A stretch of 64,000 bases of DNA from Methanolacinia petrolearia DSM 11571 (GCF_000147875.1 NC_014507.1:1736001-1800000), one strand, 5' to 3'. Positions 39,457-48,477 are shown, counted from the first letter of the stretch. Program-made: numbers and translations. The notes: generated from the letters alone by a model not told the origin.

Positions 39457-40323
39457 ATGCTGATGTCAGAGAGATGCTCCGAATGCCTGCTGGGGAGGAT
39501 AGAATATGAATGCAGGCTGGTTACAGACGACGAAAACGTCATCAGGCAGGCGGTTGAGGATTGCAGAAGAATGGTGTCCGAAGCAAAAAAACATGCAGGA
39601 CCCGCACCGGAAATCTCGAGCGCACTCCACCGCCACGCGTGCAGTATTCTCGGCAATTCCGATCCTTACAGGAAGATCAAGGAGATGAACAATAAAGACG
39701 CCCTTGAACTCGAGGAAAAAATTGAAAAAGAACTTGTTTCACTGCACGACTATTGTCTGGCTGCATCCATAGGGAACACCCTGGACTACGGTTCGCTTGA
39801 GCATGAGGTAACGGGCAATCTCTATGAGTTCTTCCGGGAGGAATTTTCAAAGGGTTTTACTGTAGAGAATATTGCGGACTTCGAACCTCTCTGCAGGAAT
39901 ATATTATATCTCTGCGACAACTCGGGCGAGATTGTCTTCGACAGGCTTCTTATAAAATATCTTAAGGAGAACGGCGCAAGAGTTGTCGTCGTTGTCAGGA
40001 GAAATCCGATAATCAACGATGCGACAATGAAAGATGCCATTGAACTCGGCCTTGATAAAATCGCAGACAAAGTCCTGACAAATACGGAAGAGATCGCTGA
40101 ACTCGGGGTGAATCTCTCGTTAATCCCGAAAGAGCTTGAAGAAGAGATCGGGAACGCGGATCTCATAATCTCGAAGGGCATGGCGAATTACGAATCTCTC
40201 AGCGAGCTTAAAAAGACCCATAGTCTTCCCCCTGTAGCTTATCTCATGATGGTCAAATGCGAACCGATTGCAGAGGATATCGGCATCCCGAAAGGATCGA
40301 GGATCGCCTGCCTTGTGAAGTAA
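39457..40323 (+). CDS. DUF89 (ARMT1-like) damage-control phosphatase
   Basis: A 288-residue protein from the ATG at 39457. The family normally starts close to its Cys-rich motif, here SERCSECLLGR, so an earlier TTG at 39409 is less likely. GTGA lies upstream. The metal-binding signature LYLCDNSGEIVFDRLLIKYL and the later NADLIISKGMANYESLSE match DUF89 proteins, which are metal-dependent phosphatases that remove damaged sugar phosphates. The specific substrate is unknown. Confidence 0.88.
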   Translation: MLMSERCSECLLGRIEYECRLVTDDENVIRQAVEDCRRMVSEAKKHAGPAPEISSALHRHACSILGNSDPYRKIKEMNNKDALELEEKIEKELVSLHDYCLAASIGNTLDYGSLEHEVTGNLYEFFREEFSKGFTVENIADFEPLCRNILYLCDNSGEIVFDRLLIKYLKENGARVVVVVRRNPIINDATMKDAIELGLDKIADKVLTNTEEIAELGVNLSLIPKELEEEIGNADLIISKGMANYESLSELKKTHSLPPVAYLMMVKCEPIAEDIGIPKGSRIACLVK

Positions 40324-40371
40324 AACAGAGCGGGACGAGACTTAATATATCCTGCTAATACATTATCTTTG

Positions 40372-40830
40372 ATGATGATTGACATTAGCATCATTGGATG
40401 GACGATCATAGCGATCGGCCTTATATTACTGTTAATCGAAGCCTATAATCCGGGTTTTTTTCTTGCGGTCCCCGGAACCACACTGATTATTCTCGGGGTA
40501 ATCGCCCTGCTTTTTCCGGGAATCTTCCAGTCGTCGATGATTATTATTATAGGAATTATAATCGTAATTGTCTCCAGCGCCATCTCCATATGGATATACA
40601 GCCATCTTACCCCTGAAGGAGTTGTTCCGATAACGATAAGCAGGGACTCGCTCACGGGAAAAACCGGCATTGTCAGGGAGACTGTAATACCGGACTCAAT
40701 CTCCGGGAAGGTCGAGATCGACAACGTTGAATGGAGCGCAAAAAGCAGGGAGAATATAATCGAAAAAGGAAAAAAAGTCCGTGTAATCTCCTCGGAAGGA
40801 GTGCACGTGATAGTTGAAGAGGAAAATTAA
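40372..40830 (+). CDS. NfeD-like membrane protein
   Basis: A 152-residue protein of the short NfeD type: three or four membrane segments (residues 7-75) followed by an OB-fold C-terminal domain with LTGKTGIVRETV and GKVEIDNVEWSAKS. NfeD proteins pair with stomatin-like proteins in membrane microdomains. The stop is immediately followed by the stomatin start. TTAATATAT near 40342 would start a leaderless transcript close to the ATG. Confidence 0.9.
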   Translation: MMIDISIIGWTIIAIGLILLLIEAYNPGFFLAVPGTTLIILGVIALLFPGIFQSSMIIIIGIIIVIVSSAISIWIYSHLTPEGVVPITISRDSLTGKTGIVRETVIPDSISGKVEIDNVEWSAKSRENIIEKGKKVRVISSEGVHVIVEEEN

Positions 40831-41922
40831 ATGCTTGATAATTTATTGTTCATAATCATATTTGCACTTGTAATTATCCTGATTGCAGCAAAAGGAGTCG
40901 TGATAATTCAGCCGTACGAACAGGCACTACAGATAAGACTGGGCCAGTACATCGGCCGGCTCAATCCCGGGTTCAGGTGGGTCATTCCGTTTATCACCGA
41001 AGTGATAAAGGTCGACCTGAGGACCCAGGTTATGGATGTCCCGCAGCAGGAAGTCATAACAAAAGACAATTCGCCGACAAATGTTGATGCTATAGTATAT
41101 GTCAGGGTCGTCGATCCCGAGAAGTCAGTCTTCGAAGTATCCAATTATAAGATGGCCACCGTCGCGCTTGCACAGACAAGCCTCAGGGGAATTATCGGCG
41201 ATCTCGAACTCGACGAAATTCTCTACAACAGGGAGCTTATCAACAACAGGCTGAGGGACTCTTTGGACAGGGAGACCGACCAGTGGGGAGTCAAAGTCGA
41301 AAGGGTCGAGATCAGGGAAGTAGATCCGGTCGGGGCGGTCAAGCAGGCAATGACCGAGCAGACTGCTGCTGAAAGAGAGAGGAGAGCCGCAATATTGAGA
41401 GCGGACGGCGAGAAGAGAGCAGCCATCCTCAGCGCCGAAGGTAAGCGCCAGTCGATGATCCTGGAGGCTGAAGGAGAACGGCAGAGCAAGATCCTTCGTG
41501 CGGAAGGAGAGAGAAAATCAAAGATACTCGAGGCACAGGGACAGGCGCAGGGTCTCAGGATACTCTCACTGGGATCGCGGCCGCTCGACAAGAAGGCAAT
41601 TACTGTTCTCTCCCTCGACGCTCTCAAGCAGATGGCTGACGGGCAGGCGACGAAGATCATCTTCCCGTTCGAGCTCTCGGGACTGATCAGGCAGAGCGCA
41701 AAATTCCTGGGAGCGGAGGAGGAAGAGTTCACGGACGAAACGTGGAAAGAGTACAAACTTGACGACTCGATCCTCGGAAAGCCGCCCTCGGATGTCGAGG
41801 TAGAAGATGCGACCGAATTTGTAAAGACAATCGAGAGTACGATCAAAGAGATCAGGACGGATGCGGTACCCGAGGTCGAAGATCCCATAGGGTCGGATAA
41901 GCCGGAAGAAGATAAATCCTAA
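40831..41922 (+). CDS. Stomatin/prohibitin-family (SPFH) membrane protein
   Basis: A 363-residue protein with an N-terminal membrane anchor (residues 4-26) and an SPFH domain (IIQPYEQALQIRLGQYIGRLNPGFRWVIPF seen in part, then VDLRTQVMDVPQQEVITKDN). A long Ala/Glu/Arg-rich helix with repeated AEGER and ADGEK units (about residues 185-235) follows, then an acidic tail. It oligomerises on the membrane; partner NfeD is encoded directly upstream. GAGGAAAAT precedes the start. Confidence 0.93.
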   Translation: MLDNLLFIIIFALVIILIAAKGVVIIQPYEQALQIRLGQYIGRLNPGFRWVIPFITEVIKVDLRTQVMDVPQQEVITKDNSPTNVDAIVYVRVVDPEKSVFEVSNYKMATVALAQTSLRGIIGDLELDEILYNRELINNRLRDSLDRETDQWGVKVERVEIREVDPVGAVKQAMTEQTAAERERRAAILRADGEKRAAILSAEGKRQSMILEAEGERQSKILRAEGERKSKILEAQGQAQGLRILSLGSRPLDKKAITVLSLDALKQMADGQATKIIFPFELSGLIRQSAKFLGAEEEEFTDETWKEYKLDDSILGKPPSDVEVEDATEFVKTIESTIKEIRTDAVPEVEDPIGSDKPEEDKS

Positions 41923-41974
41923 TCTTTTTTTAAACCCTGTTACATACCTGCACTGTTTTATTGTTTACATATCT

Positions 41975-42325
41975 TACTCAGGCAACCGGGCTGTTGATTC
42001 TTTTTGCTATCTTATGTCTTCCTCCGGCGGCGACCCCGGGCACCACCGGCAGCCAGGCCGCCGGACGGCCCATGCCCAGGGGCCTTGCCTTAAGATAATC
42101 TTCCCACTGCACGCCCTTGGGACCGACAAGGGCCCCCCGGGCTGTTGAATTTAGTTTGCTAAGTACATTCCGTTCTGTACACGCCATGAATTTACCGCGT
42201 TCCGCCACTCAGGAGATACTCGTCTATCCCCTGAGTGGCTTATCGCAATGAGAGGCCCCAAGGTCAGGCCGACCTGCGAGCCTGCTGTGCGGCTCGCGGC
42301 GAGGAGTTGCCAAAAATTGTGAAAC
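41975..42325 (-). repeat. Repeat family B, copy 3 (inverted)
   Basis: Opposite orientation to copies 1 and 2. The key stems are CCCTTGGGACC with GGCCCCCCGGG around GACAAG (42114-42124 with 42131-42141, three mismatches), GCCACTCAGGAGATA with TATCCCCTGAGTGGC (42204-42218 with 42225-42239, one mismatch), and CTGCGAGCC with GGCTCGCGG (42274-42282 with 42291-42299, one G-T pair). It begins the 1.3-kb gene-free stretch 41923-43254. Confidence 0.9.
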
Positions 42326-42364
42326 CTGTTTTTTTTATATCTGCCAAACTGGTAAAGTAAAGCT

Positions 42365-42545
42365 TAAATAGGCCATAAAAATCGGCAAAAACACGGTTTT
42401 CGGCATCCACACAGAAGCCTCAGAATCCACGATCTCCCTTTGATCCGATGTGAGCATCGTCCGGAAAAAACAGGCCAATAGCATGCCGTTATATCTATGC
42501 GATCCGTGCTTTAATCACCGTAAAAACTCCATATTGGCGATATTT
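42365..42545 (+). repeat. Repeat family C, copy 2
   Basis: The partner of 14750-14925 on the same strand. The conserved blocks are ATCCACACAGAAG, TCCACGATCTCC, the hairpin CGATG-TGAG-CATCG and GTTATATCTATGCGATCCG followed by GCTTTAATC. It begins about 40 bases after repeat B copy 3. Confidence 0.7.
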
Positions 42546-42639
42546 ATTTTTGACCTTCAAAACTCCGTGTAAAAAGCAAAAAAAAGCCTAAATTGCAGGT
42601 TTTCAGGCCGCATCTAGATCTCAAAAAAGGGGTAATGAT

Positions 42640-42686
42640 CTCCCGGTGATCATGTCTGATCTGATAAGGAATGACATTGCCGGGAG
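42640..42686. other. Interrupted long hairpin
   Basis: CTCCCGG (42640-42646) pairs with CCGGGAG (42680-42686), and inside it ATGTC (42652-42656) pairs with GACAT (42673-42677). Twelve base pairs with an internal loop. No gene is near; the strand of any transcript is unknown. Confidence 0.5.
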
Positions 42687-42911
42687 TAATGAAGAAAAAG
42701 AGTCTTCCTTCGGTGTTTCAGAAGTCATGATATAGTATTCCTTGAAGTCTTTGAAATAGCATCCGCGCAGAAAAAATTTCAAGAACATATCCCTATTATT
42801 AATACAAAAAAAAGTCTATTTAGTATTAATTTATAATATGAATATTAAAATCTTTTAATCAAACATTATTCTCTGGTTATTATCATTAATTGTTCAAGAG
42901 CATGGTGAAAG

Positions 42912-42921
42912 TTTTTATAAG
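42912..42921 (+). promoter_or_regulatory. TATA element before the structured RNA region
   Basis: TTTTTATAAG is centred 29 bases before GGGGACCGGG at 42945, where the structured region begins, the spacing expected for archaeal transcription. Confidence 0.55.
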
Positions 42922-42944
42922 AGAGTTTTTGCCAATTCTTAATT

Positions 42945-43165
42945 GGGGACCGGGTGTCAGAACAATCTTTCACCCGAGCTTTCCTGAAATATTAACTCGT
43001 CGGAAACATTAGGGAAGAAAGGTCAGAGCAGTCAACTTCGTTCCTTATCTCCCCATTAGTCCGCCGGCAAATGCAACCGGCATTCATCTTTGTCAGCGTC
43101 AATGCTGATTAAAGTTTGCATACCTGTTGTTCTGTTCAGGGAATTACCCCGCAGGAACCTGAAAT
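42945..43165 (+). ncRNA. Candidate structured RNA or long 5' leader
   Basis: Six helices can be drawn: GGGGA (42945) with TCCCC (43050) closing a junction; CGGGTG (42951) with CACCCG (42971); CTTTCCT (42979) with AGGGAAG (43011, one G-T pair); GCCGG (43063) with CCGGC (43077); TCAGC (43093) with GCTGA (43104); and TTCAGG (43135) with CCTGAA (43158). A TATA element is correctly spaced upstream. It lacks the conserved RNase P sequences and the SRP helix 8 pattern I would expect, so I do not recognise it. It may be a free RNA or the leader of the protease gene. Confidence 0.45.
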
Positions 43166-43254
43166 CTCAGAGGATGCCTAAGACTTCACATGATCACACA
43201 AGTCCAATTTCCCTCTATTTTTCCGGGTTCTAATTTATGAATGGAGACGAAAAA

Positions 43255-44622
43255 ATGAAAGCAAAGAAAGGAATGCGGGCTTTGAGCCTGCTAATTGTAT
43301 TGGCACTCGTAGGGGCGATGATAGTTCCGGTTGTTAGTGCAGAAGAACAGAATGAAAGTATAGAAGAACCGACTAATTCTCAAGCAATTTTTGAAATAGT
43401 CGGTTATACCAATGATTTTCAGAATAATGTGTTATCCAGTAGCAAAACTGCCGATTCATTGGCAAAGGAATATGGGAAGTTAAACATTCCCTCAAGAATT
43501 GAAAGGTACGATATCGTCCAATTCGATCAGGTTGCTATGAAAACCGATCAAAAAAATTCGTTGAAAGTGACAATTTACGATAAAGAGTATACAATGACTC
43601 TTGGAAGAATGAATTTTGAAAATATTGATGATGGTATCGATTCATACTCCGGAAGTATTGAAGGGTTAGATGATTCGGTTGCGATATTTACATTTGATAA
43701 AAATCTTGTTTATGGTACTATCCAGCTTCAAGATGAAATCATCTATATAAAACCTGTACAGAATAAGGAATATGCTATGAAGACAGCAATGCCTCTACAT
43801 ATAGTGTATTCATCAAAGGACGTAAAGCAGGCCGAAAAACCATCCCGTATTGATTTAGATGTAACACCACTTCCAAACATAAATTTATCTGGAACATATC
43901 AACCTGTAGAAAATACAGAATCAACGAGTTCAGCTAAAAGCTGGGCATATGTATATGTACTTGTTGCAACAGACGAAGAATTTGATGAACTTGAATCAAA
44001 CTGGGTTTCTGCTGCACAAAGTTACATGGCTCAGGCAGCATATCAGTATGAAAGGCCGGATATTGGTGTATACCTGAATGTTGTAAAGTATGATTCGGAT
44101 TCAGTTAAAATGGCAAGTTTATCCGGTGATAACAGAAAATATTCAGATCCTCTTGGTTTATTTTTTGAAACGTTCACTCCATCATATCTTGATAGCGAAA
44201 ATGCTGATATTGCGATATACCTCGGCGGAAACGACAGAAGCGGAGGAGTACAAGGTGCAGCGTGGGGCTATGATAATTATGCAAACCCGAATACCCGCAA
44301 TTACTGTCGGTATGCCTGGTCGCAGATGGTAGGTGACTCCAGCGATTTCACTTATGACGGTTCATATCATGCGAGAGTCTATTGCATGATCCATGAATTT
44401 GGACATATCTTCAACGCAAATCATGAAAATTCAGGTGGGACGAATCAGGCTTACTTCTGGTATGAAAATCATATTGGAAAATGGACTGTTATGCGTAGTC
44501 TTTACATAGGGAATCCTCAAAACACCTGGGAATATTCATCCCCAAGCTATCATGGCGACACAGATTGTAATAATGCAGGAGCGATAAATGAAGTAAAAGG
44601 CAATATTGCCGGTCTGGCTTAG
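43255..44622 (+). CDS. Secreted metzincin-like zinc metalloprotease
   Basis: A 455-residue protein with a signal peptide (about residues 1-29: Lys-rich start, LSLLIVLALVGAM core, VSA before the cut). A propeptide-like region and a catalytic domain with HEFGHIFNANH near residues 380-390 follow, matching HExxHxxxxxH. Met413 in WTVMRS is a plausible Met-turn. The second half also has Cys residues that may pair outside the cell. The ATG at 43255 is preferred for GGAG eight bases upstream; an ATG at 43237 would add six residues. It is exported and probably degrades protein outside the cell or matures surface proteins. Family assignment below metzincin level is not possible here. Confidence 0.85.
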   Translation: MKAKKGMRALSLLIVLALVGAMIVPVVSAEEQNESIEEPTNSQAIFEIVGYTNDFQNNVLSSSKTADSLAKEYGKLNIPSRIERYDIVQFDQVAMKTDQKNSLKVTIYDKEYTMTLGRMNFENIDDGIDSYSGSIEGLDDSVAIFTFDKNLVYGTIQLQDEIIYIKPVQNKEYAMKTAMPLHIVYSSKDVKQAEKPSRIDLDVTPLPNINLSGTYQPVENTESTSSAKSWAYVYVLVATDEEFDELESNWVSAAQSYMAQAAYQYERPDIGVYLNVVKYDSDSVKMASLSGDNRKYSDPLGLFFETFTPSYLDSENADIAIYLGGNDRSGGVQGAAWGYDNYANPNTRNYCRYAWSQMVGDSSDFTYDGSYHARVYCMIHEFGHIFNANHENSGGTNQAYFWYENHIGKWTVMRSLYIGNPQNTWEYSSPSYHGDTDCNNAGAINEVKGNIAGLA

Positions 44623-44717
44623 AATGTGATAGAACAAAAAAGATAGAATTTGTAATCTGAACTATTTTGTTCATTACAAATTCATTTTAATCAGCATATG
44701 AGGATGTGAAGCAAACA

Positions 44718-45107
44718 ATGGAAGGCAGAACAAAAATTGCCGTAACGATTATCGGTGTTTTATTCGTTGCTCTGGTGGTTTATACCTATATGGTGCCGAT
44801 AATTTGGTTGGTTTTAGGTGATCCGTACCAGGTGGATCTGATCGAGATAAACAGCAACCTGACTGATGTAGAGAACAGAACATTGACCTATTTAACGGAA
44901 GAAGATTTCAAAAAATCTCCTGAATTAAGAGAACTGTTTAAAGGTGTGAATCCTATCGGCGAAGAAGGGTTTGACGGCGCTGAAACAAAATTTGTAAATA
45001 GTATAAGTGTAGGATCAAATAAAGCCGAAGAAATACGAAAAGAGTATTCAAATAAAACACTTTACTGGGATGGAGGTTATTACGGAATATTGATCCAAAT
45101 CCCTTAA
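44718..45107 (+). CDS. Hypothetical single-pass membrane protein
   Basis: A 129-residue protein with an N-terminal membrane segment (about residues 6-32) and an outer soluble domain with LTEEDFKKSPELRELFKGVNP and a hydrophobic end (WDGGYYGILIQIP). No family recognised. It follows the protease gene by 95 bases on the same strand and could be its partner. An upstream GTG at 44706 is an alternative start. Proteins of this size and layout are common in Methanomicrobia. Confidence 0.6.
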   Translation: MEGRTKIAVTIIGVLFVALVVYTYMVPIIWLVLGDPYQVDLIEINSNLTDVENRTLTYLTEEDFKKSPELRELFKGVNPIGEEGFDGAETKFVNSISVGSNKAEEIRKEYSNKTLYWDGGYYGILIQIP

Positions 45108-45247
45108 AATCTGTTAATCCTCCGGATAACCGATTCTATTTTGCGATATAAAAGATCCTAAAGTTCTTATAAGGACTCCACGGACGTTTTCTATAATCCG
45201 TAAGCAGACAGATCGATAATAAGAAAAGAGTTGTATTTTTCCCAGGA

Positions 45248-46585
45248 TCAGACTGAAAACGATATCCCTGCATCGGCCAGTACACCAATGAATATCGTTC
45301 CGATCAGTGCGAAGAGCACGATAAATATTACAGCACCAGAGATGACCTTCCCGAGAGACGGACGGCCGATCCTCTCCGCAAACCTGTCGGCAGCCTCGCG
45401 AAGAATGTACCCGCCGTCGAGTGGGACGAGCGGAAGGGCGTTGAATGTTCCGAGAACAAAATTCCACCAGAACAGCCAAAAGACCACCTGCAGAACCTGG
45501 AAGTATCCAGGGAATGGCTCGTTCCACGCAACCTGATAGGGCCTGTCTATCAGGAGGAAACCGAGACCCGAGGTATCGTCGCCCATGAATACGTTGATCG
45601 GGATGTAACTCAGGAACATCGGCCCGAGAGGACTGAGAGTGTATGCACTGAATGTGTCACTGATTACCTGGTTGTTATAATACGAGATTCCCATGAATCC
45701 CGAATCCTTTGCGCCTGAACCTTCGGGCCATTCGGAGAGAGTAATATTGTATAACGACTCCTCCCCTGAATTCAGGATCGACAGGGAGATCGTATCACCC
45801 GGACTCGTGCCGTTCAGGATTCTGCTCACGTCCATATAGCTGGAGACTGTCTCCCCGTCGATCGCAAGAATCAGCGAATCGGGAGGAACAGATGCATTAT
45901 AGGCAGGATACCCGGTATGAACGCCGTAGATGTACGCCGAATCCGAAGGAGTAAGCATACCTACAAGGCCTGCGAGCAGGACGAGGCAGATCAGGGAGAC
46001 GACGAGATTGTTGGTGATACCTGCCCCGAACATTCTTATCTTCGGCATTCCTCTCGACTTCTCGACATCTTCTTCGTCAGGTTCGACGAACGCCCCGATA
46101 GGAATGACGAAGAATAGCAGCCCGGTGCTCTTCACCCTCATATCCTCGACCCGGGCAAGGATACCGTGGCCGAGTTCATGAATCGCCATTGCAAAGACAA
46201 GCCCGAATATCACCGCGAATGTAAGAGGAATGAAATCGTTCACTCCCGGAATCGCGAGGAGATTTGTAGCATGGAAGATCTCGGTGTTAGGCGGTGTCTC
46301 CTTCAGGTAGAACAGGAATGAAAAGATCATCAGGACCGAGAAGAATACGGAGACCACCGCGACAACAATGGCCCCGATTGTTCCGTATATCCTGAAGAAA
46401 CCGGTATAGTTCCTGAACCAGTCCAAAAAGCGGACATTATCGGTCTTCAACGCGAGAAAAGGCCCGAAGAAAGTGATATGCTTCTCCCACAGGTTATTGG
46501 ATTTGATATATGAGATCACTGCAAGATACAGCGCCACAATGAATAAAATTATGAATATCCAGTTAAGTGTTATCAGGTCGCTCAT
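45248..46585 (-). CDS. Site-2 type intramembrane protease (M50) with PDZ domain
   Basis: A 445-residue membrane protein. Zinc ligands are HELGH near residue 137 and the distal NALPLVPLDGG near 395. A PDZ domain lies between (about residues 225-300, with VPPDSLILAIDGETVSSYMDV). At least six membrane segments are seen. Such proteases cut membrane-bound substrates within the bilayer. It is convergent with the small membrane protein gene at 44718. Substrate unknown. Confidence 0.92.
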   Translation of the reverse strand: MSDLITLNWIFIILFIVALYLAVISYIKSNNLWEKHITFFGPFLALKTDNVRFLDWFRNYTGFFRIYGTIGAIVVAVVSVFFSVLMIFSFLFYLKETPPNTEIFHATNLLAIPGVNDFIPLTFAVIFGLVFAMAIHELGHGILARVEDMRVKSTGLLFFVIPIGAFVEPDEEDVEKSRGMPKIRMFGAGITNNLVVSLICLVLLAGLVGMLTPSDSAYIYGVHTGYPAYNASVPPDSLILAIDGETVSSYMDVSRILNGTSPGDTISLSILNSGEESLYNITLSEWPEGSGAKDSGFMGISYYNNQVISDTFSAYTLSPLGPMFLSYIPINVFMGDDTSGLGFLLIDRPYQVAWNEPFPGYFQVLQVVFWLFWWNFVLGTFNALPLVPLDGGYILREAADRFAERIGRPSLGKVISGAVIFIVLFALIGTIFIGVLADAGISFSV

Positions 46586-46691
46586 CTTATCATTAATGTT
46601 TTAATTCCATTCTGAAATAGTTTGGCAGGATGCAAAGAAGAGAACATATAATATTTTCCTGCCGGCGGAATTTCCGGTACATTCGCAGATC

Positions 46692-47288
46692 TCAGGATCT
46701 TTTGAGATTGACTCCGGAAGGGAGATGCCGGGTGATGAAATCCAGCACTTCTTCATAATTTTCATCGGTGCAGAAGAGACCTACCGGGCTTATCAGGGAC
46801 TTCCTGTACGCGACTATCGTCTTCTGGGAATCGTAGGCGGTGATCTTTTTAACGTCGCTCCATGCCATAGATTCCGATTCCCTTGAGATATTAATCATGC
46901 TTCCGCCGAGAAGCGCCGGGGAGCCCGCCATGATTCCGCCCGTCATCGTAATCTTATTCAGAGCCCTGGAGTTTTTGCCGGCATCGTAGTACATTCCTTT
47001 ATCATCAAGACTGAAGGTGGCTGAAAGCCCTCCCTTTGTAGCTGCATGGATCATCCCCATTGCGATGACGGTAAGTACTGCAAATATTCCGAGCAGGAGA
47101 ACGAATACCATAAATGCCTCCACGATCATATCCGGGTCAAGGACAATCAGGAAGATCATTAAAAAAAATGCCGGAATAATGATAACCATTGCGAGCTGTT
47201 TTATGACTACGGTATTTGAAAACAACGGGATCTTTTTCTCCCAGACGATCTTCTTCACCGGTGCTTCACTAATCAAATCTTCGGACAT
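46692..47288 (-). CDS. Hypothetical protein with two membrane segments
   Basis: A 198-residue protein from the ATG at 47288. Two adjacent hydrophobic segments (LAMVIIIPAFFLMIFLIVL and FMVFVLLLGIFAVLTVIAMGMI) are followed by a soluble domain with a PH-like pattern (WSDVKKITAYDSQKTIVAYRKS). The in-frame extension to 47489 is translated repeat B and excluded. It is separated by 106 bases from the site-2 protease gene on the same strand. Function unknown. Confidence 0.7.
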   Translation of the reverse strand: MSEDLISEAPVKKIVWEKKIPLFSNTVVIKQLAMVIIIPAFFLMIFLIVLDPDMIVEAFMVFVLLLGIFAVLTVIAMGMIHAATKGGLSATFSLDDKGMYYDAGKNSRALNKITMTGGIMAGSPALLGGSMINISRESESMAWSDVKKITAYDSQKTIVAYRKSLISPVGLFCTDENYEEVLDFITRHLPSGVNLKRS

Positions 47289-47394
47289 TCTATACTCATC
47301 AGTGATTTTTGTTGATTTGCTATAAAAATCAGAGTTTGGACCCTTTAGATCCCACACCCAAATTTCAACAAACTTTTTGGCTCTTTGCTGTCTC

Positions 47395-47797
47395 AGATCT
47401 TTCTCAGGCGACCCCAGGCACCACCGGCCAAAAGCCGTCGGACGGCCCCTGCCCAGGGGCCTTGCCCTAAGATAATCTTCCAACGGCACGCCCAGGGGAC
47501 CGGCAAGGGTCCCATGGGCTGTTTATTTGGTTTTGTCTGGAAATCCTGATTGAGATTCTTTAGATCCCTTGTCCTGAATTCATTTTTCAGGAATAATATT
47601 CCCACATAATTCCACCACCGGCACATGAAAGAATTCCTCTGGGAGAAAGACGCCCGGCAAGTGTTATGAGCTTACCGCGTCTCTCCGCTCGGGGGACACT
47701 CGCCTGTCCCCTGAGTGGTTTATCGCTATAGAGAGGCCGCGAGGCCGGGGCCGATCCGCGGGCCTGCCTGGCGGCCCGCGGCGAGGGGTTGCCAGCG
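47395..47797 (-). repeat. Repeat family B, copy 4 (inverted, expanded)
   Basis: Stems: GGCCCCT/AGGGGCC; CCCAGGGGACC with GGTCCCATGGG around GGCAAG (47491-47501 with 47508-47518, one mismatch); CCGCTCGGGGGACA with TGTCCCCTGAGTGG (47685-47698 with 47705-47718, two G-T pairs); and a perfect CCGCGGGCC/GGCCCGCGG (47756-47764 with 47773-47781). The central spacer is about 100 bases longer than in copy 3 and contains a further CCTGAA/TTCAGG hairpin. It fills the gap 47289-47838. Confidence 0.88.
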
Positions 47798-47838
47798 ATG
47801 TGTCTGAGCGAAGAAACATTTCCACAAACTACCTGAAA

Positions 47839-48477
47839 TCAGAACTCAAATAATTTCTTCTGGTTTTTTTTAGCCATCATATTCGAGATCGTCTTCCAGC
47901 TCATTCGTGCTATTGACGGAGGCTCCCCTCTTTCTTCGATATAACGCTTAAGGAAGGCAATGGTATCGGGATCGGACGGGTAACCACTGCCGATATTACC
48001 CCATTGGGATTTCAGGTCTTCGATCATCCTGTCGCGGGTGACCTTCGCAACGATGCTGGCCGCACTCACGACTGCATAGAGATCGTCCGCCTTATGCTTC
48101 GACACTATGGCAATGTCGTTCTTCAGGAAGCCCGAGATCGTCTCAGCGTACCTTACCTCATTTACATCGCAGGCGTCGACATATGCCGTATCAGGCATGA
48201 GATCCGTAATCGCACGTGCATGCGAACGGGCAACAATCTCGTTCATTGTCATGGAGGAACGGAGTTCGTCTATCATCGCCGCAGACAGAACGACCGTCGT
48301 TGTTTTAAATTCCGCAACAATCTCTTCGTAAAACTGCTCGCGCCGCCGGGGAGAGAGAGTCTTCGAATCGGCAAAACCCTTCTTCACGAACTCTGAGAGA
48401 TCTTTTCCTGCAACCCCGCCGATTACCATCGGACCCAATACCGAACCTTTTCCGGCTTCATCTATCCCACAAATCAC
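47839..48477 (-). CDS. rnhB: Ribonuclease HII
   Basis: A 212-residue RNase HII that cuts RNA in RNA-DNA hybrids and single ribonucleotides in DNA. The active-site residues are visible in GIDEAGKGSVLGPMV (Asp5 and Glu6), in YVDACDVN and in KADDLYAVVSAASIVAKVTRDR. The length is typical for archaea. It starts 62 bases from the divergent TrkA gene. An aberrant N-terminal Met codes MICGIDEAG, standard for the family. Confidence 0.96.
   Translation of the reverse strand: MICGIDEAGKGSVLGPMVIGGVAGKDLSEFVKKGFADSKTLSPRRREQFYEEIVAEFKTTTVVLSAAMIDELRSSMTMNEIVARSHARAITDLMPDTAYVDACDVNEVRYAETISGFLKNDIAIVSKHKADDLYAVVSAASIVAKVTRDRMIEDLKSQWGNIGSGYPSDPDTIAFLKRYIEERGEPPSIARMSWKTISNMMAKKNQKKLFEF

Noticed and set aside
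42945-43165. RNase P or SRP RNA gene
   Set aside because: The conserved GGAGGAAAGUCC and ACAGAA-type RNase P blocks and the SRP helix 8 tetraloop pattern are not found.
47289-47489. N-terminal extension of the 46692 gene
   Set aside because: It is translated repeat B copy 4; a normal start with the membrane-protein sequence lies at 47288.
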